The notes under the pieces were generated by a model. It was given only the letters and a program-made list of their open reading frames with translations, ran no database searches and was not told the origin of the DNA. 53,968 nt of DNA, taken from positions 1 through 53,968 of IMG/VR virus record IMGVR_UViG_3300049020_000042; one strand, written 5' to 3'. The position numbers and the translations under genes were made by a program. The stretch is from a virus. Below are positions 24,457 through 32,716 of the stretch, piece by piece (within the stretch, counting starts at the first letter, position 1; each line of letters opens with the position of its first letter).

Positions 24457-24486
24457 AAAGAAGCTCTTTTTAAGAGCTTCTTTTTT
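24457..24486 (+). terminator. Intrinsic terminator
   Basis: 12-bp stem (24457-24468 with 24472-24483), 3-base loop, T6 tail. Confidence 0.85.
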
Positions 24487-24546
24487 ATGGCAAAATTTAA
24501 GTTAGACTGGCTTTTGGTACAGCCACATCAATAAACAAAGTAAATA

Positions 24547-24828
24547 ATGGACAAACAGCAAGAGGTACCAAGCATGGACTGCACTGACATGATCAACGAC
24601 ATGATTGACACATTGGAGCCAGAATTAGTTCCATCCGATTTCATCGTGTGTGCGCAACTTTCCATGAATGACGGATCTGAGATTATGGTGAACGGCTCCG
24701 AAATGGCCGAAGCTCTCAGACTCAGACGTTCCAATCTAGTGAAGTACAAAGTGGTGCTCAATTCCAAATTGATCCACGATCGAATCAATATCCAGACCGC
24801 ATTTATTCTTGCGGCAGTTTTCGGATAA
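24547..24828 (+). CDS. Hypothetical protein
   Basis: 93 residues. Acidic first half (DMINDMIDTLEPELVPSD), then FIVCAQLSMNDGSEIMVNG strands and a hydrophobic end, TAFILAAVFG. Single-gene unit between a terminator and the folA/thyA promoter. Confidence 0.5.
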   Translation: MDKQQEVPSMDCTDMINDMIDTLEPELVPSDFIVCAQLSMNDGSEIMVNGSEMAEALRLRRSNLVKYKVVLNSKLIHDRINIQTAFILAAVFG

Positions 24829-24835
24829 TTGAAAA

Positions 24836-24875
24836 TTGACGATTACTGAATATCACAGCATAATTCAGTAATCGT
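24836..24875 (+). promoter_or_regulatory. Sigma70-like promoter nested in a 12-bp inverted repeat
   Basis: TTGACG (24836-24841), 17-base spacer, CATAAT (24859-24864). The repeat 24839-24850/24864-24875 puts the end of the -35 box in the left arm and the -10 in the loop. This is the likely promoter of the folA-thyA operon. Confidence 0.65.
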
Positions 24876-24954
24876 TCTAACCCCATGCAATGTGGGGCAC
24901 TAGCTCGATAATGTCGGGCTTGTGATATCTTTGTCCAAGCCATAAAGGAATATT
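24876..24954 (+). promoter_or_regulatory. Structured 5' leader of the folA-thyA operon
   Basis: About 80 bases with three possible hairpins: 24881-24897 (CCCCA/TGGGG), 24902-24920 (7 bp with one G-T pair) and 24917-24941 (GGCTTG/CAAGCC). The last two share 24917-24920 and exclude each other, and the third ends 3 bases before AAGGAA (24945-24950). A translational switch is possible; it does not look like a riboswitch class I know. Confidence 0.4.
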
Positions 24955-25215
24955 ATGGTAGAATATGGGGACGAATCATACATAACGGCTGAAGGGCGAA
25001 TGGTCGCCAAACAAGCCCAGATTATCACAAACCTCAACGATCAAATCCGTCGACTCAAGGCTGACTTGGTTGATCTTGAAAAACTCGCAAATGAATCTAG
25101 ACCAAACCATCTAATGTATTTGGCTATCATGAAGGCTGTTCAAGAGCACCCACACCTTCAAGGTATCTGGGATGAACTTGTGACTGCCATGAGATTGTTG
25201 GAGGTGAAATTCTAA
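24955..25215 (+). CDS. Coiled-coil hypothetical protein
   Basis: 86 residues. QAQIITNLNDQIRRLKADLVDLEKLA is a regular heptad coiled coil (shown in parts: IITNLNDQIRRLKADL). First gene of the folA-thyA operon; its TAA overlaps the folA ATG. Confidence 0.6.
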   Translation: MVEYGDESYITAEGRMVAKQAQIITNLNDQIRRLKADLVDLEKLANESRPNHLMYLAIMKAVQEHPHLQGIWDELVTAMRLLEVKF

Positions 25216-25709
25216 TGTTGGAAATGATTCTAGCCACCGCAATTGGCGGAGCGATGGGAAACAAAAATGGTCTTCCTTGGCCAAACATTCCAGAAGACAT
25301 GAAATGGTTCAGGGAGAAAACCAGAGACAAAGTGGTAGTCATGGGGTCAAATACTTGGTTCTCACTTCCTGAACAATTCAGACCACTTCCCTTCAGAACC
25401 AACGTTGTTATATCCACCAAAGATATTGATGGTCCTGATATGGTTCTGAGTGGGACGCCGGATTCAATCAATGATTTGCTGCTTGATGCATATCCAAAGA
25501 AAGAAATCATTCTGATTGGTGGTAAGAAAATCTACGAAGATTTCTTTCCCCACGTCAACCGTGTGTTCCACACGCTCATCAACAAACATGTTGAACATGA
25601 CACTCAGATAGATATTGGTACCATGTTGTGGACCAATGGTTTCCACAGAGAAAATTTTGAAAATAACAAGGACAAGGGACTCTTGTTCGAAGAATGGGTT
25701 AAGAAATGA
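25215..25709 (+). CDS. folA: Dihydrofolate reductase
   Basis: 164 residues. AIGGAMGNKNGLPW is the substrate/NADPH loop, PEDMKWFREKT holds the catalytic acid region, VVMGSNTW and NVVIST are the cofactor sites, and ILIGGKKIYEDF the C-terminal Gly-Gly. Regenerates tetrahydrofolate used by the thymidylate synthase that overlaps it (ATGA). Confidence 0.93.
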   Translation: MLEMILATAIGGAMGNKNGLPWPNIPEDMKWFREKTRDKVVVMGSNTWFSLPEQFRPLPFRTNVVISTKDIDGPDMVLSGTPDSINDLLLDAYPKKEIILIGGKKIYEDFFPHVNRVFHTLINKHVEHDTQIDIGTMLWTNGFHRENFENNKDKGLLFEEWVKK

Positions 25710-26653
25710 AACAGTATCACGACGCAATGCAAAAGATTATGGATCAGGGGGTTGATCGCCCTGATCGCACCGGAACTGGGACTCGCTCCTTGTTTGGTAT
25801 GCAGATGAGATTCGATCTTCAACAAGGATTTCCGGCGGTTACTACCAAGAAGCTGGCATGGAAATCAGTAGTCAGTGAACTGTTGTGGTTCCTGGAGGGT
25901 TCTGGTGATGAGAACCGCCTCCGTGAGATTCTTTACGGAGAAGAAGATAGCACCAAGACTACGATCTGGACTCAAAATGCCAATGCGGATTATTGGAAAC
26001 CAAAAGCCAAGTATGTTGGCGATCTCGGTAGAGTGTATGGTGTTCAATGGCGTCATTGGCAAAAGCCCGCAGCTCCAGGCTTTATGGGTTGGTTGAAGTC
26101 TCTGGTGGGTATGGTTGACACCGTGGACCAAATCGCAGAATTGATGGAAGGTTTGAAGAATGATTCCTATGGCCGACGCCACGTATTGACAGCATGGAAC
26201 CCAGGTGAACTGGATCAAATGGCGTTGCCACCATGTCATATGTTTGCTCAGTTCTACGTGGAGCCTATGTCCATTGATGAGATGAAGCATTTGAGCCTAA
26301 TGAATCAAGATGCGAGTGTTCCAACGCAAAAGCTCAGCTGTCAACTATATCAACGTTCGTGTGATATGTTTCTGGGAGTTCCATTCAATATCGCCAGCTA
26401 TTCATTGATGACTCACATGATGGCCCAATGCTTGGGTATGGCGGTGGGTGACTTTGTTTGGACTGGTGGTGATTGTCACATCTATAACAATCACTTCGAT
26501 GCTGTGAAGGTTCAATTGGAAAGAACTGAATTCCCATTGCCACAATTGAAACTTAATCAAGACATCATGACCATTGATGGATTTACCATGGCTGATATCG
26601 AGATGATTGGGTATGAATCTCACGGTACCATCAAAGCACAAATGGCAGTTTAA
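25706..26653 (+). CDS. thyA: Thymidylate synthase
   Basis: 315 residues. DRTGTGTRSLFG binds phosphate, LPPCHM holds the nucleophilic Cys, and SCDMFLGVPFNIASY the Asn that selects dUMP. T4 dCMP hydroxymethylase has Asp there, so dTMP synthesis is predicted. HIYNNH is the usual C-terminal motif. A stretch around 112-130 (KPAAPGFMGWLKSLVGMVD) is the normal variable insertion. Confidence 0.93.
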   Translation: MKQYHDAMQKIMDQGVDRPDRTGTGTRSLFGMQMRFDLQQGFPAVTTKKLAWKSVVSELLWFLEGSGDENRLREILYGEEDSTKTTIWTQNANADYWKPKAKYVGDLGRVYGVQWRHWQKPAAPGFMGWLKSLVGMVDTVDQIAELMEGLKNDSYGRRHVLTAWNPGELDQMALPPCHMFAQFYVEPMSIDEMKHLSLMNQDASVPTQKLSCQLYQRSCDMFLGVPFNIASYSLMTHMMAQCLGMAVGDFVWTGGDCHIYNNHFDAVKVQLERTEFPLPQLKLNQDIMTIDGFTMADIEMIGYESHGTIKAQMAV

Positions 26654-26673
26654 AAGCCTCACCAAGGCATACA

Positions 26674-26693
26674 GAAGGGCCCTAGGGCCCTTC
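26674..26693. terminator. Palindromic bidirectional terminator
   Basis: Perfect 20-bp palindrome between convergent thyA and the (-) gene, overlapping the latter's stop. Confidence 0.6.
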
Positions 26694-26999
26694 ATTCATG
26701 GTGATTGACGTGGTGTGTTGATGCAATTCGTAATAGCGTTTGCGATCCTGGTAGTTGTCAGGATTTGCTTTCTTGAACTCACTAACCATCAGATCAAGTT
26801 CAACTCTACTCAGTAGAGTAAACGTTCGCACCATCGTATGTCCATCATCACTGATTTGAGAATGATTGGACAACAGAATGCCTTCCTCCAACATTCGTTT
26901 CTTCACGTGAGTGATGGTACCTTCGTGAGCTTCCGGCAATTCAAACCAGAATGGAACGCTGACATCTGGCCTGTAGATAGTTTCAGTTACCGTTAGCAT
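26682..26999 (-). CDS. Hypothetical protein
   Basis: 105 residues. VPFWFELPEAHEGTITHVKK and DDGHTMVRTFTLLSRVELD suggest an alternating strand/helix domain; His-rich end (HQHTTSITM). Overlaps the upstream gene by 17 bases. No family recognised. Confidence 0.5.
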   Translation of the reverse strand: MLTVTETIYRPDVSVPFWFELPEAHEGTITHVKKRMLEEGILLSNHSQISDDGHTMVRTFTLLSRVELDLMVSEFKKANPDNYQDRKRYYELHQHTTSITMNEGP

Positions 27000-27660
27000 A
27001 GGTTTCCTCGTACCGAACTCTTAACCAATTCCAATCATTTATTGGTGATATATCAGGTGACAGGGTGGCAAAATCCCTGCCATCTTTTGCTCCCTTGATT
27101 GCGCATTTCCCATTCAGAACTTCTGCCCCGACGGTAGTCCACACCTGGAGTCTGTGATCATTCTCTACTGAGTTTTGATTCTTGAATTTACCGTGAGTGA
27201 GTTTGGCACCCTCGCGGAACCCACTACGCCATGCTTCAAAAGGGGTGGAGTTAAAGTGGGTGATACTGACCGTTTCCTGGATAATCTTCAACTCAAACCC
27301 CGTAGTCATATCAAAGCCCATGGAAGACGCGGCAAGGACCTCTCTTTTGGGGAAGAGCTTAAGGCCTCCCCAACCATACTCCAGACGGTTTACGGGGTTT
27401 CTGGCGTACCACAGATGCACGTATTGACGATCATGTTCTCCCACCTTAAAGGCAGGATTGAAATTGGGCAACAGTTCATTGTCTGCATCCACGACAAAGA
27501 AATGTGAGGTCAAGCTCCTCCTCGCACATTCCTGATGTGCGGCAAGAATACCCGTTACACCATCCACTCGTTTTGCATGGGAGAATCGTTCTTTGAACGT
27601 CGCCCATTTCTGGTCGGCATCTGGTTCTTGAAAGGACAGAAAGAATAAGTCGTAAGCCAT
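26983..27660 (-). CDS. Putative GT-A glycosyltransferase
   Basis: 225 residues. LFFLSFQEPDADQKW opens the fold; HFFVVDADNELLPNF has a DxD metal/nucleotide-sugar motif (DAD, about 59-61). YARNPVNRLEYGWGGLKLFPKREV is a conserved-looking acceptor segment seen in phage and giant-virus GT-A proteins. A second glycosyltransferase (GT-B) is at 1300. Targets could be phage DNA or virion proteins. TAAAAT 6 bases before the ATG again suggests a leaderless message. Confidence 0.5.
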   Translation of the reverse strand: MAYDLFFLSFQEPDADQKWATFKERFSHAKRVDGVTGILAAHQECARRSLTSHFFVVDADNELLPNFNPAFKVGEHDRQYVHLWYARNPVNRLEYGWGGLKLFPKREVLAASSMGFDMTTGFELKIIQETVSITHFNSTPFEAWRSGFREGAKLTHGKFKNQNSVENDHRLQVWTTVGAEVLNGKCAIKGAKDGRDFATLSPDISPINDWNWLRVRYEETYANGN

Positions 27661-27676
27661 AATTGTATTTTATCGA

Positions 27677-27761
27677 ATTCCTCAAAATCTACCTGGAGTT
27701 TACGACATCAAAGCAATGTTTCCGCTACATCTAAACTATGCTTAAGACATTATTCCGAAAG
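27677..27761. repeat. Dispersed intergenic element, copy 1
   Basis: Bases 27678-27710 match 46806-46839 except for one missing T. After this core come three ACGACATC-type repeats (ACATC at 27705, ACATC at 27727, ACATT at 27747) spaced 22 and 20 bases. The element fills the space between two (-) genes. Confidence 0.7.
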
Positions 27762-28280
27762 AATTCGTGAAGAATTGGTCACCAGATAGTCATCAAACTC
27801 GATGGGGGAAATGTCATAACCAACAGTTCTGTAGCGATAACGAATACCCAGATTCCGTTGATCATGTCTGGGGTCGTCAAGCTCTGAGTCACTGAAAGGA
27901 ACTTCACCAATTGCTTCCAGCCTTGTAATCAGTTCCTGATACCACCCAGAAAACCATTCCTCATACTCTTGACGATACGCTGAATCGTATATTGGTTCCA
28001 GGAATGTAACGTTGTCGACATAATTTTTGGAGTTCTCCACAAAGGACTTACTGTTATCAGGGGTGTAATTTACTTCCTTCTTTCTTGGTTCCTGATGAAA
28101 ACCCCTATATGCTCGTATCCACTGGTATATGGTGTCAACCAATGCATCAAGTCTTTGAGATTTCGCCCAAAGATCATCCGCATATTCCTTCGCTTTTATC
28201 GGACATTTGAATGCGCGAATTGGTTTTGTGAATATGTCAGTCCCAGCGATGTTTTGCTGGACTATAAACAAGGTTTGCAT
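27750..28280 (-). CDS. Hypothetical protein
   Basis: 176 residues from ATG at 28280 (AAGG just upstream). Charged, with KEYADDLWAKSQRLDALVDT helix and YEEWFSGWYQELITRLEAIG. A C-terminal NSSRILSE stretch is coded by the sequence that also ends the other intergenic element (TTCGTGAAGAATT). No family recognised. Confidence 0.55.
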   Translation of the reverse strand: MQTLFIVQQNIAGTDIFTKPIRAFKCPIKAKEYADDLWAKSQRLDALVDTIYQWIRAYRGFHQEPRKKEVNYTPDNSKSFVENSKNYVDNVTFLEPIYDSAYRQEYEEWFSGWYQELITRLEAIGEVPFSDSELDDPRHDQRNLGIRYRYRTVGYDISPIEFDDYLVTNSSRILSE

Positions 28281-28284
28281 AGCC

Positions 28285-28524
28285 TTACAGCCAAGCAACA
28301 GTTGCGATTACGTTCTGGCCATCACGCTTCCAGGAAAGCAGACGCACGCCCTTCTGGCGACAATCAATCCGCAGAGAATATTCAGCGAATTCCACGCCAT
28401 CATAATGGGGACGGCGATCGGCCCATGCCCCGAGATCGCCTTGTCCACGTTGCAATACCAGAACACCATCCTTAGTGATCATCTTGAAATAAGGATCGCT
28501 TTGAGCTTTAGTGTTTTTAGCCAC
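28285..28524 (-). CDS. Small basic hypothetical protein
   Basis: 79 residues if GTG at 28524 is the start; it overlaps the upstream gene by 8 bases. The continuous frame to 28632 has no good RBS. GVLVLQRGQGDLGAWADRRP and GVRLLSWKRDGQNVIATVAW look like beta strands. Confidence 0.45.
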   Translation of the reverse strand: MAKNTKAQSDPYFKMITKDGVLVLQRGQGDLGAWADRRPHYDGVEFAEYSLRIDCRQKGVRLLSWKRDGQNVIATVAWL

Positions 28525-28840
28525 GACGTTTCGCCTTCTCGATAGTAAGATGTACTTGATACCAGATTTTACCCTGTGGTCCAACTTCGTGATTGGCTCT
28601 GGCGTGAATAGTTTGGGAATTAAAATTCCCACCTTTGTCTTGCCACCGCATCATTTCGCGGCAGATCCAACCAATGTCTGATTGCGTGTCACAAGCCATT
28701 TCATCCAAGATATCTCCTGTTTGGTTCAGGAGTCTGGCGTGCCAACGATCATTGATCTTGGTGACCTTCACATCCATGCCTGGTGGCAGATCTACCAATG
28801 GTTTGGTATTCTTCGCGCTGTTGTGTTGAATGTGGGTCAT
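28517..28840 (-). CDS. Hypothetical protein
   Basis: 107 residues. ATG at 28840 is 6 bases from AAGGAG; ATG 28846 abuts it. MDVKVTKINDRWHARLLNQT and DIGWICREMMRWQDKG suggest a small alpha/beta domain. Confidence 0.5.
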   Translation of the reverse strand: MTHIQHNSAKNTKPLVDLPPGMDVKVTKINDRWHARLLNQTGDILDEMACDTQSDIGWICREMMRWQDKGGNFNSQTIHARANHEVGPQGKIWYQVHLTIEKAKRRG

Positions 28841-28864
28841 CGTCATCTCCTTGCTATTAAATCA

Positions 28865-28893
28865 AGTATATGACGAATGTTCATTTGAGTCAA
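28865..28893 (-). promoter_or_regulatory. Strong sigma70-like promoter on the (-) strand
   Basis: TTGACT, 17-base spacer, TATACT, reading leftward from 28893. Drives the genes from 28840 down; lies over the end of the terminase-like gene. Confidence 0.65.
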
Positions 28894-29420
28894 GTGTTCT
28901 TTTGGCTCTGTTGCAATCTCATTTGTTTGATGAGTTCGTTTCTGTCTTCCACGATTGTGGTTTGGCCGTCAACCACTTCTCCAGCACCACCGGCACCAGC
29001 CTTAGTTTGACGTTCCACGATGTCGACCTTACGCTCCTCCAGCTTTAGCTTCTGAAGTTTCATTTGTGCATCTCTCTTGGAGTTCTTTGCATCAAGAGCG
29101 ATCTTCAACATGTTGGCTGCGGTTTCAAACATTCTTCCTGAAGATCTAGTGTCAACGTTATAACCCAGATCCATCAAGTCCTGGGAATGTTTGATGGCTT
29201 CTTTGTGAATGGCATCCATGGAACTTTCATGATCCCTTTCCTTCCTTTCATCAGCCATCTCTGGGGTTATCAGATTGTTTTCCAGATTTTCGATCAGCTC
29301 ATGGTTATCAGCCATCTCGTCAGTGATTTCAGGTTCGACTTCGCCTTCCTGATTGCTACTCGCTCTGAGTAGATCTTCTAGCACTGGCAAATCCAATGCG
29401 TCTTGGATGCTCTTACTCAT
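28890..29420 (-). CDS. Probable small terminase subunit (gp16-like)
   Basis: 176 residues. The acidic N-terminus is followed by a helical core, SSGRMFETAANMLKIALDAK (about 98-117), then LQKLKLEERKVDIVERQTKA coiled coil, matching the FEvAa-x-LKtalDAK pattern of T4-type gp16 proteins. Recognises or activates packaging with the large terminase, which is not in the window. Located in the head/tail block. The match is to pattern, not a strong signature. Confidence 0.45.
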   Translation of the reverse strand: MSKSIQDALDLPVLEDLLRASSNQEGEVEPEITDEMADNHELIENLENNLITPEMADERKERDHESSMDAIHKEAIKHSQDLMDLGYNVDTRSSGRMFETAANMLKIALDAKNSKRDAQMKLQKLKLEERKVDIVERQTKAGAGGAGEVVDGQTTIVEDRNELIKQMRLQQSQKNT

Positions 29421-29848
29421 TGTTCTTTCCTTTTGATATGAAACGTCACGAAGTCCGGATCCGTGAGATTGGAATCTAATTCTCGTTCATAATTTGGTGG
29501 CATGTATCTGCTCACCATACGGTGATATACCTTGACTCTGCTGTCTTCACTCTTACTGGCAGAAAATACTATTTCCTTGGGTTGGTATTTTTCAATGAAT
29601 ATGTCCATGATTTTCTTCACGGTTGACATCACATCAAACTCACCACCATCATTTGTCATGTCATATACTTGATTCGCATCTCCAGAACCAAGTTGATAGA
29701 ACGACATATGCCAAATTCCTGTACTGTTGCTATCACCTCTAAAGATAATAGTTCTGTCACCCACATGAAAAGCGGCTTTGAACAGATATAAGCCTGTATT
29801 CATAATGTTGATTTCGGCTGGACGATTGAACAGTTCAAATAATTTCAT
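29417..29848 (-). CDS. Tandem paralogue A, function unknown
   Basis: 143 residues. QVYDMTNDGGEFDVMSTVKK and KEIVFSASKSEDSRVKVYHR align with the next gene upstream (29845), showing a tandem duplication. KEIVFSA...RVKVYHRM resembles the fold of small phage proteins with acetyltransferase-like C-termini, without a cofactor motif. Confidence 0.6.
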   Translation of the reverse strand: MKLFELFNRPAEINIMNTGLYLFKAAFHVGDRTIIFRGDSNSTGIWHMSFYQLGSGDANQVYDMTNDGGEFDVMSTVKKIMDIFIEKYQPKEIVFSASKSEDSRVKVYHRMVSRYMPPNYERELDSNLTDPDFVTFHIKRKEQ

Positions 29849-30264
29849 TGCTTGTCCCTAGTTAGTGAAAAGATTCGATCAGAACTGTTGAGTGAATCTC
29901 TAGATGACTTGGTATAACCTGGAACTTCCAAGGAATTCATCATTCGACCGTAGAGTTTGGCATGGCCACTGTGTTGAGATCCTGAGAATTGAACTCTTTC
30001 TGGTTTCTTTTCTGCCATGAACTTCTTCAGGATTTCCAAGATTGTGGCCATACTCTTGAATGCATCACCGGAACCCGTCACATCGTAAGTTCTTTCGTTC
30101 TCGCTACCACCGCTGAACATAACTTCCCAATCATTCTCATATCCACTGGCTTTGAATCGAATCAAATTTCCATCCTGAGTGGTAAATTCTGCCCACCAGG
30201 AAAGGTCCGATGAAGACTTTACTTCATATTGATAAGTCTTGTCGAATAATTCTGTCAAAATCAT
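29845..30264 (-). CDS. Tandem paralogue B, function unknown
   Basis: 139 residues. RTYDVTGSGDAFKSMATILE and ERVQFSGSQHSGHAKLYGRM correspond to paralogue A (roughly one residue in three identical by eye). Overlaps both neighbours by 4 bases. Confidence 0.6.
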   Translation of the reverse strand: MILTELFDKTYQYEVKSSSDLSWWAEFTTQDGNLIRFKASGYENDWEVMFSGGSENERTYDVTGSGDAFKSMATILEILKKFMAEKKPERVQFSGSQHSGHAKLYGRMMNSLEVPGYTKSSRDSLNSSDRIFSLTRDKQ

Positions 30265-30698
30265 TTCTTCCCACCTTTGTGGAACATCTGATCTTCAGTT
30301 AATACGCGGAAGGTCAGACCGTTCTTATGACACCAAGCCATCGCGGCTTGCCATTTAGCCTTATTTACCGCCAGGACCAACTTGTCTTTTTTACTTTTGG
30401 CTCTGTCATCATATGCTTCCTTGGCTGGCTTTACTTCGATGATCTCCGCACGTTTGTTTCCGTGTTTATCAACAAAAACAATCATGAAATCTGGGATATA
30501 GAAGGTCCACTTGCCAGTCAGTGGATGCATATAGGGAATTGACAAAGATTCACTAGCCCATTGAGTCACACTTGGATGTTGATCCAACACTCGCATTAGA
30601 CTCAATTCCCAGGATGAACGATATGTAATCGGACTCTTGCCGATATATTTTCCTGGGTTCTTGGGCTCGAAAAAACCCTGGCTGTATTTTGTGCTCAT
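30261..30698 (-). CDS. 4: Head completion protein (T4 gp4-like)
   Basis: 145 residues. KNPGKYIGKSPITYRSSWEL and ASESLSIPYMHP match T4 gp4 segments (ITYRSNWE, GSETAVIPY). PDFMIVF...AEIIEVKPAKE holds the D-x(n)-E-x-K nuclease-like core, and LTFRVLTEDQMF the C-terminus. T4 gp4 completes filled heads. TAATG-coupled to the gene upstream. Confidence 0.8.
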   Translation of the reverse strand: MSTKYSQGFFEPKNPGKYIGKSPITYRSSWELSLMRVLDQHPSVTQWASESLSIPYMHPLTGKWTFYIPDFMIVFVDKHGNKRAEIIEVKPAKEAYDDRAKSKKDKLVLAVNKAKWQAAMAWCHKNGLTFRVLTEDQMFHKGGKK

Positions 30699-32047
30699 TA
30701 GAAATCGTTAGGATCAAAGTTGTCAAGAGGATTTGCCAGCTTTGATGACCTGAACCCCACTTGAGCTGTTGGATTTCTTGAGCTATTGAGAACACTCAAG
30801 ATATTGGAACCCGTGGAGCCACTCTGCATGAATGATGCAGCCATGCCCAGTTGTGGGATTCCCGAACCACTACTTGCACCAGCGGCACCTAGAGCTACAT
30901 CCAGGAGTTGACCGTTGATGGATTTTTGTGGGTTTGTGAAATAGTTGACCATGCTACTGGCGTTGCCAATTGCACCTTGTCCCAGAGAGATAACATCACC
31001 GTTGATGATCTGACCGATGGCATTGTTTCCAGTAACGACGTTACCGAAGTTCATGTTGCCCAAACTACCCAAGGCACCACCAGGTTTCAAAATACCACCC
31101 ACTGCACCACTGATGACGTTGCCCAGCTTGTCTCTGGCTTGTCCCAAAAGGTTACCAGTACCAAACATTTGATTCTGATTCAATGGGCTATTGTTGAACA
31201 GACTACCGGTGTTACCATATGAAGTTGATGGCACGTTGGGGTAATTTGGCGCACCAGGATCTGGCAGCGCGTATGCATCACCATCAACACCTGCCGCAAC
31301 CAAGACGTTCTTCACATCTTCTGATTGTGCGATATCTTGTGGAATTGCCTTGTTGTGAGTTATGATTGTCTCAAACTCCATACTCATACGAATGGTATTG
31401 GAATTGGGAGATTCATAATCCATTTCATCCGGATTGAAAGATGTGATCTTTGGATGAATCAAATCGAATTGAACGAACTTTCCACCAAACAGTTGATAGA
31501 CTTCAACTTTCTTGAAGAAGAAACTAGAGCTTAACGCTGATGCTTCGTTGGGTGAATCCGGGAGGGTGAAACCAAACCCTTCACCAGAGTTTAGGAACCC
31601 ATTGGGTCCAGACACAACATCATATGTCCAATCTGAATCCGTGGTATGACGTTGATCACCAAAATAGTAAGATGAGTATTCATTCCACATGCTGTGGACT
31701 ACCGAGTCCGTGGTATCGTGGAAGTCGATGTTAATCGCACCGTACTTGATTCCGGTTTGAATCAATCGCTTTTTGTTGTATTGGTTCAGCTCCTGGACAA
31801 TGGGGCTGATTGTAGGTCTATCGATTTTTCTTACTGCGATAGAAAGACCATCACTCCATGCTTGCCCGCCTTCACCCACATTACGGATGAAACGCACGAC
31901 AAACAGGAATTTTGGGCGTGGCACGGTAGTGGTAGCGCCTGTTGCGCTACCATTGAAAGATGCCTGATCTAATCCAAAATTCTTAGAAGCCTGTCTGGGG
32001 CTTCTAAGAATAAGCGGACGACCATTCTCGTCCGTAGTTTGAGCCAT
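30698..32047 (-). CDS. Tail-tube-fold baseplate/tail protein (gp54-like candidate)
   Basis: 449 residues, immediately downstream of the tail tube gene. RPKFLFVVRFIRNVG and KKRLIQTGIKYGAINIDFHD are typical of the tube fold shared by gp19, gp48 and gp54. A Gly/Asn/Ser-rich, low-complexity second half (about 270-430, NMNFGNVVTGNNAIGQ) is unlike gp54. Probably caps or extends the tube; exact T4 equivalent uncertain. Confidence 0.5.
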   Translation of the reverse strand: MAQTTDENGRPLILRSPRQASKNFGLDQASFNGSATGATTTVPRPKFLFVVRFIRNVGEGGQAWSDGLSIAVRKIDRPTISPIVQELNQYNKKRLIQTGIKYGAINIDFHDTTDSVVHSMWNEYSSYYFGDQRHTTDSDWTYDVVSGPNGFLNSGEGFGFTLPDSPNEASALSSSFFFKKVEVYQLFGGKFVQFDLIHPKITSFNPDEMDYESPNSNTIRMSMEFETIITHNKAIPQDIAQSEDVKNVLVAAGVDGDAYALPDPGAPNYPNVPSTSYGNTGSLFNNSPLNQNQMFGTGNLLGQARDKLGNVISGAVGGILKPGGALGSLGNMNFGNVVTGNNAIGQIINGDVISLGQGAIGNASSMVNYFTNPQKSINGQLLDVALGAAGASSGSGIPQLGMAASFMQSGSTGSNILSVLNSSRNPTAQVGFRSSKLANPLDNFDPNDF

Positions 32048-32048
32048 T

Positions 32049-32642
32049 TTAGATACCGATCATTGGGTTGCCTGGCAGAGTGATCTGTGGCACCAATGGC
32101 ATCAAATCGCCAGATTGTGTTGCGTTATCGTAACGAACTTCCAAGCTGATCGTCATCGGATCGCTGGAAGAGTAATCAAACGAACTGTAGTTCACGGAAG
32201 AAAGGAAACAACCTTCCAAGTACCATTGCTCGATGATGGTGTCGTTACCACCGTCCAAAGTCTCCAGGTAGGTGTTGAACTTGTAATTCACACCAGCCAA
32301 TGGGCTAGTTTGTTCGAAGTGGTTGGTTTGCTTTTGAACCTGGTGACCAACAAGGCGGGACACTGAGTTAGAAACATCGTCTCTGAGCTCAATGGAGATA
32401 CCTTGCCATTCATGCTTCGAGGCATAGTATGCCGTTGAAACATAGCTGTGAACTGTGACTGGACCTTGATTCAGAGAAGGACGGCTGGCCGTCATAACCT
32501 GTTGTGAGAGTTCCAGACCGCCTTGGACTGGTCCGAAGTTGATTACTCGGACACGAAATTTATGCTTGACCTTTGGTTGGAGAATACCGCCTCTACCGGT
32601 ACCACCACCCATTGGAACGCCGAACCGGCTTAACGTTGTCAT
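32049..32642 (-). CDS. 19: Tail tube protein (gp19-like)
   Basis: 197 residues from ATG at 32642; longer frames upstream cross the late promoter. HKFRVRVINFG (about 29-39), the central SVSRLVGHQVQKQTNHFE and the C-terminal SSDPMTISLEVRYDNA are in the positions expected for T4-like tube monomers. Encoded near the sheath gene, as usual. Confidence 0.7.
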   Translation of the reverse strand: MTTLSRFGVPMGGGTGRGGILQPKVKHKFRVRVINFGPVQGGLELSQQVMTASRPSLNQGPVTVHSYVSTAYYASKHEWQGISIELRDDVSNSVSRLVGHQVQKQTNHFEQTSPLAGVNYKFNTYLETLDGGNDTIIEQWYLEGCFLSSVNYSSFDYSSSDPMTISLEVRYDNATQSGDLMPLVPQITLPGNPMIGI

Positions 32643-32670
32643 ATTGACTATCCCCCTAAGAGTGTTCTTG

Positions 32671-32677
32671 TATTTAT
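32671..32677 (-). promoter_or_regulatory. T4-type late promoter for the tail tube gene
   Basis: Reads CATAAATA on the (-) strand, about 30 bases before the ATG; AGGGGG serves as RBS. Confidence 0.6.
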
Positions 32678-32716
32678 GAAAAAATGACAAAAAATAAAGA
32701 GCACTTTTAGAAGTCA

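Noticed and set aside
25706-26653. dCMP hydroxymethylase in place of thymidylate synthase
   Set aside because: The dUMP-selecting Asn is present in the GVPFNIASY motif, where hydroxymethylases have Asp.
29417-29848. Capsid-targeting sequences on the tandem paralogues (MKLFELF, MILTELF)
   Set aside because: The L-x-E matches fall at residues 3-5, too close to the N-terminus for a T4-like targeting peptide.
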